NCBI RefSeq assembly: GCF_051106095.1 | Contig: NC_135791.1 | Span: forward strand, 6,272,501 to 6,336,500 | DNA: 64,000 nucleotides | Source of the DNA: Pogona vitticeps | Lineage: Eukaryota > Chordata > Lepidosauria > Squamata > Agamidae | Direction of reading: 5' to 3' | Shown: in pieces, positions 1 through 13,200 of the stretch | Numbering within the stretch: position 1 is the stretch's first letter | How the letters are laid out: each line of letters starts with the position of its first letter | Position numbers and translations under genes: made by a program | The notes under the pieces: model-generated | The model's input: the letters and a program-made list of their open reading frames with translations, nothing else | What the model was told of the DNA's origin: nothing | Database searches by the model: none

Positions 1-2240
1 CTGAAGTTCTGTCTTTCCACTTCTGTGGTTTTGCATTCTCGTTTCCACACAGGCAGGCTCTCTGAATACAACTTTAAAATGCTGAAAAGGAAAACGAGCA
101 TGGGTAGGACCCTTTTTTTTTTCTCCCTCCGCACTTCCTGAATTTCACATTTCTGGAGGAGAAATTTTGAAATGTTTTAAATGACCTTCAGAAGCAAACG
201 CAAAAGAATAAAGTCACTTTCGTATCGCAGAAACAGGATAAGAGAAAATTGTTCGGTGCATTTACGCATGAGGCCAAAGATGCATTTCCTGCTCTCCGGT
301 CTTTTTCCAGAAAGAAGGAAGGACCCTTTTTCTGTTGGGAATGTCCTATTACAGTTGTGGGCTCTTATTCAATTCATAAGAACTAAGTGTGAACATAAAC
401 AACATAGGATGGGCAGATGACCGTGGTATGGAGTGGAGGTGGGAAGAAATTCTTGCTTTCTCTTTTGCCTTCAACAACAGCTGGAATAGCAGGAATCAAT
501 CAGAGCTCTTCCAGAAGAGTATTTTCCTTAAGTACAAATCTTAATGGAACTTGCCTCAACATACAGATCACGTAGAGACTCCACAGAGGGGGGAATAGCT
601 ATAAGTTCCCCAAATAGTCCACCCCTTTCCCATTAACTGCCTCTTAAGGACTGAATAACTCACTCTTGAGACCTTTGTAGGAGAAAGAATAAAAACATTT
701 CATTACTTACAGTTGTGAACAGATCAACAGCAAACAAATAAACAACACTCTGCTTTCAATGAATAAAACAGAGGGAAAGAGCACAGAGCAGAGAGGCACA
801 CATGGGTTATAAAATACCTTTTTCTTTTTCTTTTTTTAAGAGCCACCTTTTCTGGCTTGGCATTTGCTACACGGGCTGTGGGTGATGGGAATTGTAGTTC
901 AGCATCCTTGGAGCATGCCGGATTGCGGGAAGAAAGATTCCCTCCCCCAGGCCAGAGCCAGTGACCTCCTTTAAGAGAGTGTTTGCCGTCTTCCATTTTA
1001 AAAATTCATTCATGCATGGTAGAAAATAAATAAATCACAAAAAGCAAACACGAAGACTTGGCATTTCAGCCTGTGCTAGGCAGAGAAAGAAAGAAAGTTT
1101 CCCCTTTAAACCTTCTGGGAAATCGAAACCGTGCATTCCTTGCCCTGTGAAAATATAAAATCTTTTTTAAATGATCTGGCCAAAAAAAAAAAAAAAAAGC
1201 TGTGCGGGATCCTGGCACACACATTTGGCCATGATTTTTGGAACATCTAACATATTTTTCTCCATCATCCGCAGCTCTGTGGTGCCGAACCCAATAAAGA
1301 TATGTCCCAGATCAAAACCTAGGATATGTTTTCTGATTTGTGACCCCTTATTGTCTCTTGTCTCATTCAGAAATCAGAGCGCACAGGGGGGTCTCCCACT
1401 GGCAGACCTCAGAAACCTTACTTTTCCATCCATCAATCTTTTATTTGTGGTCTCCAACCCATTAGGAGAAACCTTACTTTTTTTTTTTTTAGATGACAGC
1501 TCCCCAAGTGCCAAGGCGAGCAAAAACGTTTTCGTCCAAAAAAAAGTACGGATTTCCCAGCTCTGCTCACTTGTTAAGGGGTGCCTTCAGCAGCTTTTCT
1601 CCAGCTCCCTTGATTCCAGTCGGTTCATAATCATCACTACGAGAGCAGCATGGTTTAGTCGCACCCTCTGCTGGACTGCCGGCGTCTGTGGCCTGCTCGC
1701 GGGGGAAAGAGTCCGGGATTAACAAGAGGGACTGGCAGGGAAACACTGGGCCTTTATCCCAAACTGGAGGGCTCTTGTTTAGGGTTTCAGCTCGCTGCCC
1801 ATGTGGTCCTCACTAAAAGCCCCAATTGTGCTTGTTTACATTGCATGCACACCTAATCTTTCCTCCAGAGATCTCAAGGCATTATATTTGGTCCTCAGCA
1901 AAACTTGGAAAAGTTTCCTTTTCGGCTTTCAGTTCCCAACATCCTCTAGCCCCTACCCACCCCCTTCTGGGCTGCCTGGTTGAAGGATGTAAGGATTTGT
2001 GTTTCTCTGTGTGTGTGTTTTTGTGGGTTTCCCCAACCATATCTTGTTACACGTCCTATTTCTGCAGAAGAGCCTTGTGACTGACAGCCTGCTTCAGGTT
2101 TTATTTGCACTTCTGTGTATCTTGGAGGTTCCCCCAACCATACACCGTTACATCTCCCTTGTTTCTCAGCACCTTATTGGCGTCTCCGGTTTTGACAACA
2201 TTCAGCCCCCTGCCTTTTGCTTTTTGAAGGGACTGGTGTG
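1..2240. other. Upstream sequence, no recognised gene
   Basis: No exon with a recognisable protein or splice structure. It holds a copy of an unclassified repeat at about 660-800 (see the separate entries), a short fragment of a 'tgggaattgtagttc' DNA-element type near 880-905, poly-A and poly-T runs, and open frames that look like chance. The human neighbour on this side, EXTL1, was not recognised. Confidence 0.4.
660..1000 (+). repeat. Unclassified dispersed repeat, copy A
   Basis: Shares 'TAGGAGAAAGAATAAAAAC'-type text and 'ACTTACAGTTGTGAACAGATC' with copies B (37395-37800) and C (38470-38770). Family unknown; end points approximate. Confidence 0.5.
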
Positions 2241-2247
2241 TGTTGCA

Positions 2248-2740
<493 letters not shown>

Positions 2741-2817
2741 AATGGCAATACTAAAACTCTACTAAAATTAAAGCACATTAAAACACCTTGGTTAAAAGGC
2801 AAATAAATACATGTGAC

Positions 2818-3400
2818 ACACCCAGTTCTAGACTCCTTGCTTTTAGCAGGGCATGGCTGGGAAAGGCCTGGCTGAATAAGAAGATCTTAGCCTGCAGGCA
2901 GAAGGAGGCGGCCAAGCTAGCTTGGTAGGGACTTTTGAAGCCTGGGAGCAGCCACAGAAAAGGCCCTCTTCTGTCTTTATTTTTTCACCCAGCCAGTGTG
3001 GGACTTAACAAAGGGTCCCTTCTGCTGATCCCAAAGCCTGGTCAGATTTGCATGGGATCATGTGATCTGCCGTATATCCGGGATCCAAGTTGTACAGGGC
3101 ATGCGAGGTGAGAGCCAGGACTTTGAACCGTACTCAGCAACCGACCGATGGCCAGAGAAGCTGTTGTAAAAGGGGAAATCATATGTTCCCTGTGTAAAAG
3201 GGTCCCACTCAGCAGTCTGCAAGGTTTTGGGACAGCTAAAGATTCCAAACAGTCTTCAAAGGCAGCCCCTTTGCGACACATGGAAAACGTTATAGTAACG
3301 CAAGCAAGATATAACTGGTGGGTTTTTATGCCCCCAGCAGTTTTATTTAAATCATAAATAGAGGAGGGGAGTTCCAGCGGCCAAAGCCTCCCAACACCAC
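2818..3400 (-). mobile_element. L2-type LINE 3' fragment (minus)
   Basis: Shares 'gggagcagccacagaaaa' and neighbouring text with the better copy at 49245-49705, where the minus strand encodes the C-terminal RT pattern RLWNSLP. Diverged and incomplete. Confidence 0.5.
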
Positions 3401-3589
3401 CTTCTGAGCTCACCTTTCCTGCAAGGATGGGAGCCGCTGCAAAACCGTGTTGCCAAGAGGAGTTTTTTTTAAGTGGATCATTGTACCTTTAGTGCATTGA
3501 ATGTATTTTGGTGTGGTGTATGCTTTTTGCTATTGTATTCATAGCTCCTTTTGGTATTATTTACTCACTGTTGCTGATTTAAATACTGC

Positions 3590-3790
3590 ATTTGAAACGT
3601 TGTAAGACGCCTCGGGTCTTTTTTTTAAGGAGGCAGGTAAAAAAATATGCATTTTAAATAAATAATAAATAAAGGCACTGTGTCTAATGCCAGTGCAACT
3701 GGTAGTTTATTTATTTATTGGATTTCTATCCCGCCCATCTAGACCAAAGGTCTACTCTAGTTGAATCTTGGCAGATCAAATGTTGGACTT
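3590..3790. mobile_element. Two L2-like LINE 3' tails, plus then minus
   Basis: 'GTAAGACGCCTCGGGTC' leading into an AATAAATA-rich end (about 3600-3675) is a plus-strand tail. 'TTTATTTATTGG' followed by 'ATCCCGCCCATCTAGACC' (about 3703-3745) is the reverse-complement form. They lie back to back just before the PAFAH2 promoter. Confidence 0.5.
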
Positions 3791-4004
3791 TTAACTCCCA
3801 CAAGGTAAGGCAAGTGTGGAGAAGTATACAAACATGTTCCAAAAAAAAAAAAAAAAGGCCACTCTTGAGAAACTGTAGGGGGGGAGGGAACAAACCCCCC
3901 CACAAAAATAGAAAACACAAATAATACTAAAAAGCCCAGTCAAAGCAGTGATGATTGAGCAGCGCTTTGCCCCAAACAAAGGAGATCCCCCCAACCCCTC
4001 CCCC

Positions 4005-4206
4005 ACTGGCTTTTGATGACGTCGTCGTCTTCTTTGGGGGCTCCCCCAAGCTCCGCCCACAACCCGGAGCCAGCCAATGGCGGGCCGGGGGTGGACCACT
4101 CCCCCGCGCCCCGCCCCCTCGCTCGGAGGAGGAAGAGAAAAGAGGAAGCGCGGCAGATCTTCGCCGGGTCTCCCCTTTGGAGGGACGGAGAGAGAGAGAG
4201 AGAGCA
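4005..4206 (+). promoter_or_regulatory. PAFAH2: CpG-rich promoter and 5' leader of PAFAH2
   Basis: GC- and CpG-rich block directly before the PAFAH2 start codon, standing out from the AT-rich, CpG-poor sequence around it. It has a CRE-like TGACGTCG at 4017-4024, a GC box (CCGCCC) at 4053-4058, a CCAAT box at 4074-4078 and a second GC-box tract near 4109-4118. There is no clear TATA box, which fits a housekeeping CpG-island promoter. A GA-rich run (about 4187-4204) ends just before the ATG. The transcription start is not defined, and a separate non-coding first exon upstream cannot be excluded. No divergent gene was recognised on the other strand. Confidence 0.72.
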
Positions 4207-4296
4207 ATGGGTGTGACCCAGTCTTTGGAGCTCCCCCCCGGGAAGGGGTCGTATCCGGTGGGGTGCACGGACGTGATGGTGGGACAGACCCAAAAG
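4207..4296 (+). CDS. PAFAH2: PAFAH2 coding exon 1 (residues 1-30)
   Basis: Begins with the start codon and encodes the myristoylation motif MGVTQS and the segment [10 protein letters not shown]. It ends AAG before donor GTACCG, so the following intron is phase 0 (4741 bp). Confidence 0.94.
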
Positions 4297-7200
4297 GTAC
4301 CGTGGCTGGGACCGTGGAGGCAGGGGACGTTGTGTTGCGTGTCAGGGAGGCTGTGTGGAGGGAGAGGTCTGGGTGGTGGGGGGGTGAGATCGGCTCAGAT
4401 GTGATCCTGCACCTTATCCAGCCCAGAATATTCACGCAGCAACCAAGAGGGGGGCTTCTTCTTGAAACGGGTGGGTAGATTATGCGCGTGTGTATGTGTG
4501 TACACGTGTATACAACCCTTCCCCTCTTTATTCCAAGCTGCGTTGACACGCAGGGTTTGAAGGCTCCAGGAAGATGTGAAATGTAAGCCTGGGGAAGCCA
4601 CCTCCAGCTTGGAAGCAGTCTCTTGGCGCTTTTTTTTTTTAAAAAATGATGTTTTTGGAAGAGGTCGCTGTGTTTTATTGATTAGTTTCAACTGTTTTTT
4701 TTTTTAAACCCTGGTTTACTCCTCAGGGAAGGACTCCAAAGGCGGCTGGCCACAGTGTAGGGCAACCGGGGTTTAACAACAGTGAAAGACAGTATTTGCA
4801 ACGGCAGACCATGAATCGGGTTGGCCTGTGCAACAGATGTCAGAGAAAATTCAAAAAAGCAAAAGTATGGCCCTCCGAAAGACCAACTTAGGTATTGTGA
4901 TGTGAGCTTTTGTGTCATGTCTGAGGAAGTGGACGTGTTCCACAGAAGCTCACATTTTTTTAAAAAAATCAGTCTTTCAGGTGTCATGGCCTTTTTTCCC
5001 TCTGATTTTTTTTTGTCCCATATATTTCCTTGATGCAGTTGCTTAGCATGAGTGCGAGAGTTTCATGATGCTGAAATAAGTTCTTGCGCACGTTGACTCA
5101 GAAGCAAGTTACCCTGAATTTGGTGGGGGAACTTGCGCCATCCTAGGCCACTCATAGTTCTGTCAGTTGAGCAGATCCTGATGGAAACAAATAAATAAAT
5201 TGGACAGGAGCTCATGTGTCAGAAATTATGTCAAGCCGGGGTGGAAGAGCTGGGCTCTGCAGCTGTTGGACAAAAGTGAAGTATTGCGACACCTTTGAGA
5301 CAAACAGATGTTGTTTCCTTGTGAGCTTTCATGGATTGTAAGCCACGACCTTCCACAGACACGCACGTGGATCCACAGGTTTACACAAGTCAACCCGGTT
5401 GCGAGGGTAATGGCTGAGCTGAGAGGGATATAAATCTGTAGCCTAAATACTGTACTTCCTGTGTCTGCGATAATGGAGCGTAATCCACAAAAGTTCATGG
5501 AGAAATACGTGAGTTGAAAGGTGCCACCCTATTATTTTTTGTATCCATGCTGAAATAGGCTGGCATGGCCACTTGTCCCCCATCTGATACAGCTATCAGA
5601 TGGAGACAATGGGAGTTGTAGTCTGAAGGGCCACCAATTCCTTGCACCTGTTGGAGAGATAGCATTTTTTGCTGTAGCTGCTTTTTGCTTTTGCAATCTG
5701 TGTGGTTTGAGGAGAGATTTTTTTAACCGCACAGGTCTGTTCCAGTCGTCTATCCTGGTTGGTTGTATGTACAGATAAGATACGTAGTCTAATGAGTCTA
5801 ATGGCTAAGATGATGAATTATATTGCGATGCCCTTGTCTGCTGTCAGCCATGAACGCACTAGGTAATGATTTTCCTTTCTCCCGTCCTCTTTCTTGGCAC
5901 ACAAGAATATATGGTCTTGTATTGTTGTGTCTCGTGGCGCAGTGGTTAAACCGCTGTACTGCAGCCAAAACTGTGCTCACGACCTGGGGTTCAAATCCCA
6001 GGTACAGTAGCCGGCTCAAGGTTGACTCAGCCTTCCATCCTTCCAAGGTCGGTAAAATGAGTACCCAGCTCGCTGTGGGGGCAATGTGTAGCCTGCATAA
6101 TTAAATTGTAAACCGCCCAGAGAGTGCTTGAAGCACTATGGGGGGTATATAAGCAGCACACTTTGATTTTTCATACTTGCCTACATTACAGGGTTGTCGT
6201 GAAGACAAAAGAGGTAATGAAGGTGGGGGGGTGAGTCTAAAACTGATGAATGGAGGAAGAAATTACTCGGGGGGGGGTCCTGTTTCAAGGGGATACATTC
6301 AGAGAGCGGTTGTAGATTTGCAGATTTCGGCACTAGGTTTGAGGGAAGCCCAGACACCCAGAGGAGGTTCTAACACCTTTCTACTAGAATATGTCTACAT
6401 TGCACAGTTATAGCAATTTGATCACACTTCCCGTTTTTGTACTTTCGAATTCTCGGCGAGGGATGTTTGGCACGCTCCTCAAACCGTAGTAAGGCATATT
6501 CTTTTGGCTTAAATTTTTCAGCAGTAATGCTAAAAGGCAGTTTTGCTTACTCTCGGGCTAAATGATTGTGGTTCGGAGAGTGTGTCTCTGGGGTGTTGTG
6601 TTGTGGTGACTCGCTGTCGCTAGGATCACCGGCTGTTGTTCCGTCTGGGGTCGGGATCAAGCATGAATAACTTGGATGCAGTCCAGATAAGATTTCCAAA
6701 TGGCCAGGAAAAGGGCCTTTCCTTTCCTGTTCCTGTGGGGTATAGAAGAGTCACAGACTAGGACCCTGGAGAAGAGGGTTCGAATCCCCACTCAGCCACG
6801 GAAATTCACTGGGGGACTGGAACTGGCAAAACCACTCCTTAAATATCTCACCCTGTTTGGATCGCTATAATTCATGCTTGACAGCACAGAACATACACAT
6901 AGAGCTAAAGGTGGCTTTCTTGTGGCATTTCGTGGCAAAACAGGGCTGAAGGCCCTATTAGCTGTCAACAAATTAGACAAAATGATCAAGGTAATCCCCT
7001 GCTAATTGCTATAAAATGGGGAGACGGGGAGGGAAATCAGGAAGGGTCAGATTCTCTCTCTCCACCAACTTTCTGCCAGTGGAATTTGTGTAACAGAGGA
7101 GAAGACTCTTTTTTTGGAGACCTTTGCATGCCAGATAGAGAGCTTATGGGGTTTGGATTGGACCCACAACTCACAAGGAGTTGTGTTCCAGAGTCGAAGG

Positions 7201-10200
7201 CAAAGCATGCCGAAAGGGCAGCCACTGAGGGCTGTATTCAGAAGTCAGCAACCTCAAACGAAGAAAGAGTTGAGTTTTATTGAAACAAAAGTCTGGGCAA
7301 GGCAGGATTTGGTGGAAGTTGTGTGTCATCAGGTTGCTTCCACCTTATGACAAACCCGATAAATATTAGAGATATTCAAGGAGTGGCTTACTATTGCCAC
7401 CTACCAGTACGTTTTCATGACTGAGCCAGGATTTGAACCCAGGTTTCCTGAGTCCCAGGCCATCCACTGCACCACACAGGCTCTGAAACTCATTGAGGCA
7501 TTCATGGAAATACAGTGGTGCCTCGCTAGACGATGATAATCCATTCCACTGAAATCGCTGTCTAGCGAAATCATTGTCTAGCGAAAAGCAAATCGTCATC
7601 TAGCAAAAATCAGTTTGCGAAGCAGGGACCAAACATTGTCCAGCGAAATTCCCCCATAGGAATCACTGTTTTGCGAATCGTTATAGCGATCGCAAAAAAT
7701 CAATGTCTAGTGAAAAAACTGTCAGGCGGGGTAACTGTCTAGCGAGGCACCACTGTACGTAACCTTAATTTCTTCCCACTTCTGGTGATCCCGGTGTGAT
7801 TTAAGCACTTCTCAGAGCTCAGCAACATGTGATGTGGGGATTTGTAAGTGTCACCCAAGATGCCTCTGTCATTGACGAAAAATGACTGGTGGGGGAAATT
7901 ATTACCACTTAATAGGGTCTTCTGCTAATGTATGTTTAGTTTTCAGTGCTTAGAAATGTAACCTTTTAAAAACTACAACTCCCAACGTTCCATTGTGCAT
8001 TCTGGCTGAGGATTGCAGGAGTTGTAATAATTAAAAAAAAAAAAACCTCTGCTAAACTTTGCTTACTTTGTAAATAGTTACATTAGTTCCTGGAGTTCCC
8101 CATCAGAACTGGGATCTAGAAGTACCTGTAGTTCAAGTCTCTGACTGCAGAACCAGAGGTTGGGAGTTCGATTCTCCACTGGGCCTCCTTGACCAGGACT
8201 GGGCTCAATGATCCATAGGATCTCTTCCAGCTCTGCAGATCTTAGATGATGATGATGAAAACAAGGCAGGTCTCCTTGATGCATGCTTTCAGGCCTTGAA
8301 CTCTGGCCCAAGGAAGGTGAGCTTAGTCCCATCCTTTAACTAACAAGCAAGCACTTTTTTATTCAAACAGTTTTGATGTTAAAAAATCTCAGGCCTTAAG
8401 GCTGAAACAGCATCCTCCCCGACCACCACCTCATCTTCTGGCCCTCTAACCACCTCCTTCTACTTCAATTCTACATAACGACATTGGGTGATGATTTCCC
8501 CGCTTATGTACAGATCCCTGCCACCTCCATTTTGAAAGCTGTCTTAAGTGGCCTGCTGGCTCAAGGATTTTGGGAGCTGGAGTCCAAAAATGTAACTTCT
8601 CTGCATAGCTTGAGTGCAAGTGAGTAGAGAGGGGTGAGACCAAAGCTAAGGACACAACTCTTTTAAGTAAGTACATTTTCCAAATTCACAAGGTTCTTTC
8701 GGAAAAGAGATAACCATTAAACGTACATAAAATGCTGCCCATTTGTCATGTGGATACGTGCAGGAACGGAGGTCAGAAAAGTTATGTTCTGAACTAGCAT
8801 CGCCCAAAGGAGCTTCTGGAAACACTGGTCCAAAAAATAAAAACTTTTCTGGCCTTGAAGGGAAATGGAGTCGCCTCTGTCTCCATTTCCCTTCATCACA
8901 AAAAAGATGGGGTTTACAGAGGTGAAAGAAGGGGCTTCATGCAGAAACTCCACCAGCTGTTTCAGAGCCTAAGAATGAAAGGTCTTCTTGGGATAATGTC
9001 TTATTGCTGACGGACCGTCTTCCCTTCTGTTCCTCAGGGCGTTTTCTTCCGCTTGTTTTATCCTTGCATCCCTCAAGATGGTGCAGAGCAACCTACCTGG
9101 ATCCCCCGCTACGAGTACTTCTGCGGGATAGCCGATTACATGAACATGAACAGGAAATGGTGCGCGCCGCTGCTCAACATGACGTTTGGTAAGACGGCTG
9201 CTTTATGGCAAGAACTTTGCTTCCTTGACCCAAAAGCGGTCTCTGCTTCTGCCTGTAATCTTATGGACTAGAAACGTGATCCAGCAAGAGACTGCCTTGC
9301 AGGATACGTGCTCCAGGGCTTGACTGAGGCTATACCTTTGAATCTGAAGTGCTGGTAAAATTCAAGACACCATTGTAAACCATCCCATTCGGCACTAGCC
9401 TTGTTCAGTTAATTTGTGCTGCTTTCTTCGCCTCAGGGTCCTGCAAAATTCCTGTGAGCTGGGATGCGCCTTTCCGACCACGTTCCCAAAAGTATCCAGT
9501 GATCATATTCTCCCACGGATTAGGAGCTTTTCGGTAAGACTCTTGCTCCGATTCCTAAATTCATTCCTTCTTTTATTATATTTGTAGCATACCAAAACTT
9601 GGTACAAAACATGACTCACCGTGGTTAACAGCCAGCATAAACGATATCATGACCCTCCATTCCCAAACACAATAACACCGCATAAAATTATAGGACAGAA
9701 AACAGCTTAAGGGTGGCCGTAGGGTGAAATAAAACTGAATCCCACTGTCGTGTCAGAGAAGGGTGTCCCTAAGCACTTCCCTGAACCACTCGGGTCTTTA
9801 GCAGCCTCTTGAAAATAATCAAGGTGATTACTTTTGACGAACCTCCATGGGAAGCCTGTTCCATAAGGATGGGGCCACGGACCGAGAATGCTTGACTTTT
9901 CCTAATAACCTTTTTGAGTTTTTCTTGGAGTGGCCAACCGCAATAATAAGGCTTGATCATCAGCTTTGTTGTTTTGCCCACCCACAGCAATGAGGCTTGA
10001 TGATAATAATAATAAGCAGCAATAATTTGTTGGTCTTAGCAGGAGATTTACCGCTCAAAATAGTTGCTAATGGCCCCCAAAGATGGTCACTGTGGCTCCT
10101 AACTCTTCCTTCAACTTTTCCCGGCGAAATGAGTGAATTGCCATTATTGGAAATATTGGAACGTGGAAATTCACCTTTTTGCCAGGTAGGGCAGAGGGCT

Positions 10201-13200
10201 CCCCGGTGCCATTTCATGCCTGAAACCATCTTGGTTGTTAGAACTTGATGGAGTATTCCAGCCACTTTCAGTCTCATTTAATTTTTTCAATTTTTTGCAT
10301 TTTTTAAAAGAACCATTTTTGGTTATTTGTGTCGGCCCCTGGAAGATCCAGAGCAGAAAATTACCCTGGACTGATAACAACGATGATGATGTTAGGAGTC
10401 TGGGAAGGTGTGTGTATACCCCTCTCTGGAGGCATAGGAACCACAAACAACACCCTTGTGTTTTTTTTAATTTATAAGGAGGTACGGAGTTCATTTCAAA
10501 CACTTTGCATGTCTTCTCCACCCCCCAGTTTTCCTTACAAGATGGCTTATAGGGAAATGGCTTTTTGAGCCAAACTATTTTCTCACGGGGTGGAAGGAGG
10601 TTAATTTTCACCACCCCTGTCTGGCCTCTATAGTCCAGACCACTGGTTCTTAACCTTGGGTTACTCAGGAGTTTTGGACTGCAACCCCCAGAAGCCTTAA
10701 CCACCAGCTGTCCTGACTGGGGTTTCTGGGAGGTGCAGTTCAAAAGCATCCGATTAACAAAGGTTAAGAACCACTGGTCCAGACCACCTTCAAGGCTTAT
10801 AAACCTTCAGCCTCCTTTCCTGAATGGCTCCTGCCAACCCAGTGAAGGTCAATGGCTCCCATTTGACCAGATCTTTTCTTCTTGGTCTCTTGACCATCTC
10901 ACAGCCTGTTCTCAACTTTCATGTGCTCCTTCAAGGTGGAGGTCATTAGCTCCTTAGAAAGCACCAAGGGATATGTGCCCCGCATAGCGAGGTTAATCCG
11001 TTCCGGATTAACCTTCGCTATGCGAAAACATCGCTGTACGGGCAAGGAAAGCCTATTGGAACGCATTAAATTTAGTTTAATGCGTTCCAATAAGCGTCCA
11101 AACTTACCCCTCCAGCGATGTTTTCGTGTCCGGCTGCCATTTTGGAGCCGCCGATCAGCTGATCGGCGGCTCCAAAATGGCCGCCGGATGACCCGAAATG
11201 GCCCCCTATCAGTGTTTTCGCGCCCTCCCCTTGCTTACCGAGGTCGCGAAAACGCTGCGGGGGGGGGCATTTCGGTCCATCCGCGGCCATTTTAATTTAA
11301 TTTTAATGGCCGCGGATGACCCGAAATGCCCCCCCCGCAGCGTTTTCGCGACCTCGGTAAGCAAGGGGAGGGCGCGAAAACACTGATAGGGGGCCATTTC
11401 GGGTCATCCGGCGGCCATTTTGGAGCCGCCGATCAGCTGTTCGGCGGCTCCAAAATGGCCGCCGGACGCCCCAATCGTCGCAAAGCGAGTGCGGCGATTG
11501 GGGCAGATCCGTATAGCGATCCCCAAAAAGGGATCGCTATACGGATTCTTCGTTAAACGGTGCGCTCGTTAAGCGAGGCACCACTGTATATATATATATA
11601 CACACACCATTGAAATGCATTGAAAACCGCTCAGTGCGTTCCAATGGGCTAAATGCCTAATCGTCCAGTGAAGATCCTCCATAGGGCGGCCATTTTCCGG
11701 TGCCTGTTAAGCAAAAAATCCGTCCTAATCACAGCAGGTGACCATTTTGAAACCCGATGATCAGCTGTTTTTAGATTGTCGTAATGCAAAGAATCGGTTC
11801 CCGAAGCAGGGAACCGATCATCGTCAAACGAAAATTGCCCATTGAAACATCGTTTTGCGATCGCAAAAGCTATCGCAAGAACCTCGTCAAGCGTATTCAT
11901 CATTTAACAAGGTAATCGTTAAGCGATACACCACTTTATGTATATTTCAGAGTCAGGAGCTTCTTCGCTCCGCTTGGGGCCATCAAGCCCACTCCAAACC
12001 TCACTCTCTTCCTGCTAACTGTGCTCAGTTCATCCTACGTCTGCCTTATATTCTCAATTTGGTGGGAAAATTTTCTTGGTGGGCTTTTCTCCGTGTTTCT
12101 CCTCTTCCCACTCTTCAGAAGATGCTTTGGAAGCGACAGATCCCAGATCCAGTTAGAAATGGCCTTTTGCTGACAACCCCTCGAAGCCTCGTGAGCTCAT
12201 TAGAAAGCACCGAGGGATAACTCTCCATTAGACTGGCTTAGCGCACAACGCTGAAATGGATCTCGGATTAGACAGGAAGATGTCTGGTTGCTTGGACCCA
12301 TTTCTCCTTCACTGCTTTTAGCAAATGCTGTGATCTTGTGTTTCATTTTCCCCCAGCCACCCTCCCCAAGTGGAGGTTGTGTTTGCTTTCTAAACAGGTT
12401 TTTTTGCATTAATGGTGGTAGGTAGGAAAACGGTGGTTTTTCTTTTGAAAAAGCCCAAGGATTTTAGTTCCTTATATGCCACTGGATTATACCGAAGAAT
12501 GATGGAGGAAAGTGGCCTATTACACTTTCTCCTGTATTCTTCTATCTGAAATATGAATAAATACGTGGATTTTCTTAAGTTCTTATTTTTCAGAATTTTT
12601 TTTAAAAAAGGAACTGATCAAAAATCTCAATGATCTACACTGGCCTAATTTGTTAATTAATCATAATCTTGTGCTGTCAAGCCAGTTCTGATTTATGGTG
12701 GCTCTTTTTAGCATTTCCTAGGTACAGGAGCCTTGCCCGTGGCTACACAGGGAACCTCCAGAATCAACTCCCTGGTTCTGGATCTGCAGTCATACACATA
12801 TTCGGGCAGCAGATTTGGTGTGTCATGAAATAGTGCAAATTGTTATTAATGGATTTTGCTTTGACTGTATTTTGAGGGCTGGGTTGGAGAAGTGGGGTTT
12901 GTGGGGTTTTCTTCCTTCTGTTGCAAAATATCTGGTTTGGATTCTGATGATGATGATGGCAGAGGTTGGGCCTCTGCCTCAGGCAGCAAAATATCTTGAG
13001 CCAGCCCTGCTGACCTCCTTTTCTTCCTTCGACTTTCAGAACCGCGTACTCTGCCATCTGTATTGAAATGGCCTCCCGAGGCTTTCTAGTGTTGGCGCTT
13101 GAGCACAGGTGAGAAGGCTCTTTGAAACGGACAGCCCTTTTTGGTTGCTTCTTGGCCTACAGACACCCACCCACACACCTTAACATCACTTTCTCTAGGT

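Noticed and set aside
1171-1722. 183-codon frame upstream of PAFAH2
   Set aside because: Starts in a poly-A run, low complexity, no recognisable protein; most likely chance.
3955-4549. Several overlapping open frames on both strands around the CpG-rich promoter
   Set aside because: GC-rich composition keeps frames open; only the frame starting at 4207 continues into a conserved protein.
5931-6000. tRNA gene suggested by A- and B-box motifs
   Set aside because: The tRNA-like part continues into a Sauria SINE body and tail; no intact cloverleaf or terminator. The same reasoning applies to the heads at 8118, 14684, 36055, 44690 and 57663.
11198-11397. Same peptide ([18 protein letters not shown]) encoded on both strands
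   Set aside because: A consequence of the large palindrome, not two genes.
10935-12222. Segmental duplication flanking the hairpin cluster ('TTAGAAAGCACC(A/G)AGGGATA' at about 10955 and 12199)
   Set aside because: Only about 20-25 bp are clearly shared; not enough to claim a duplicated unit.
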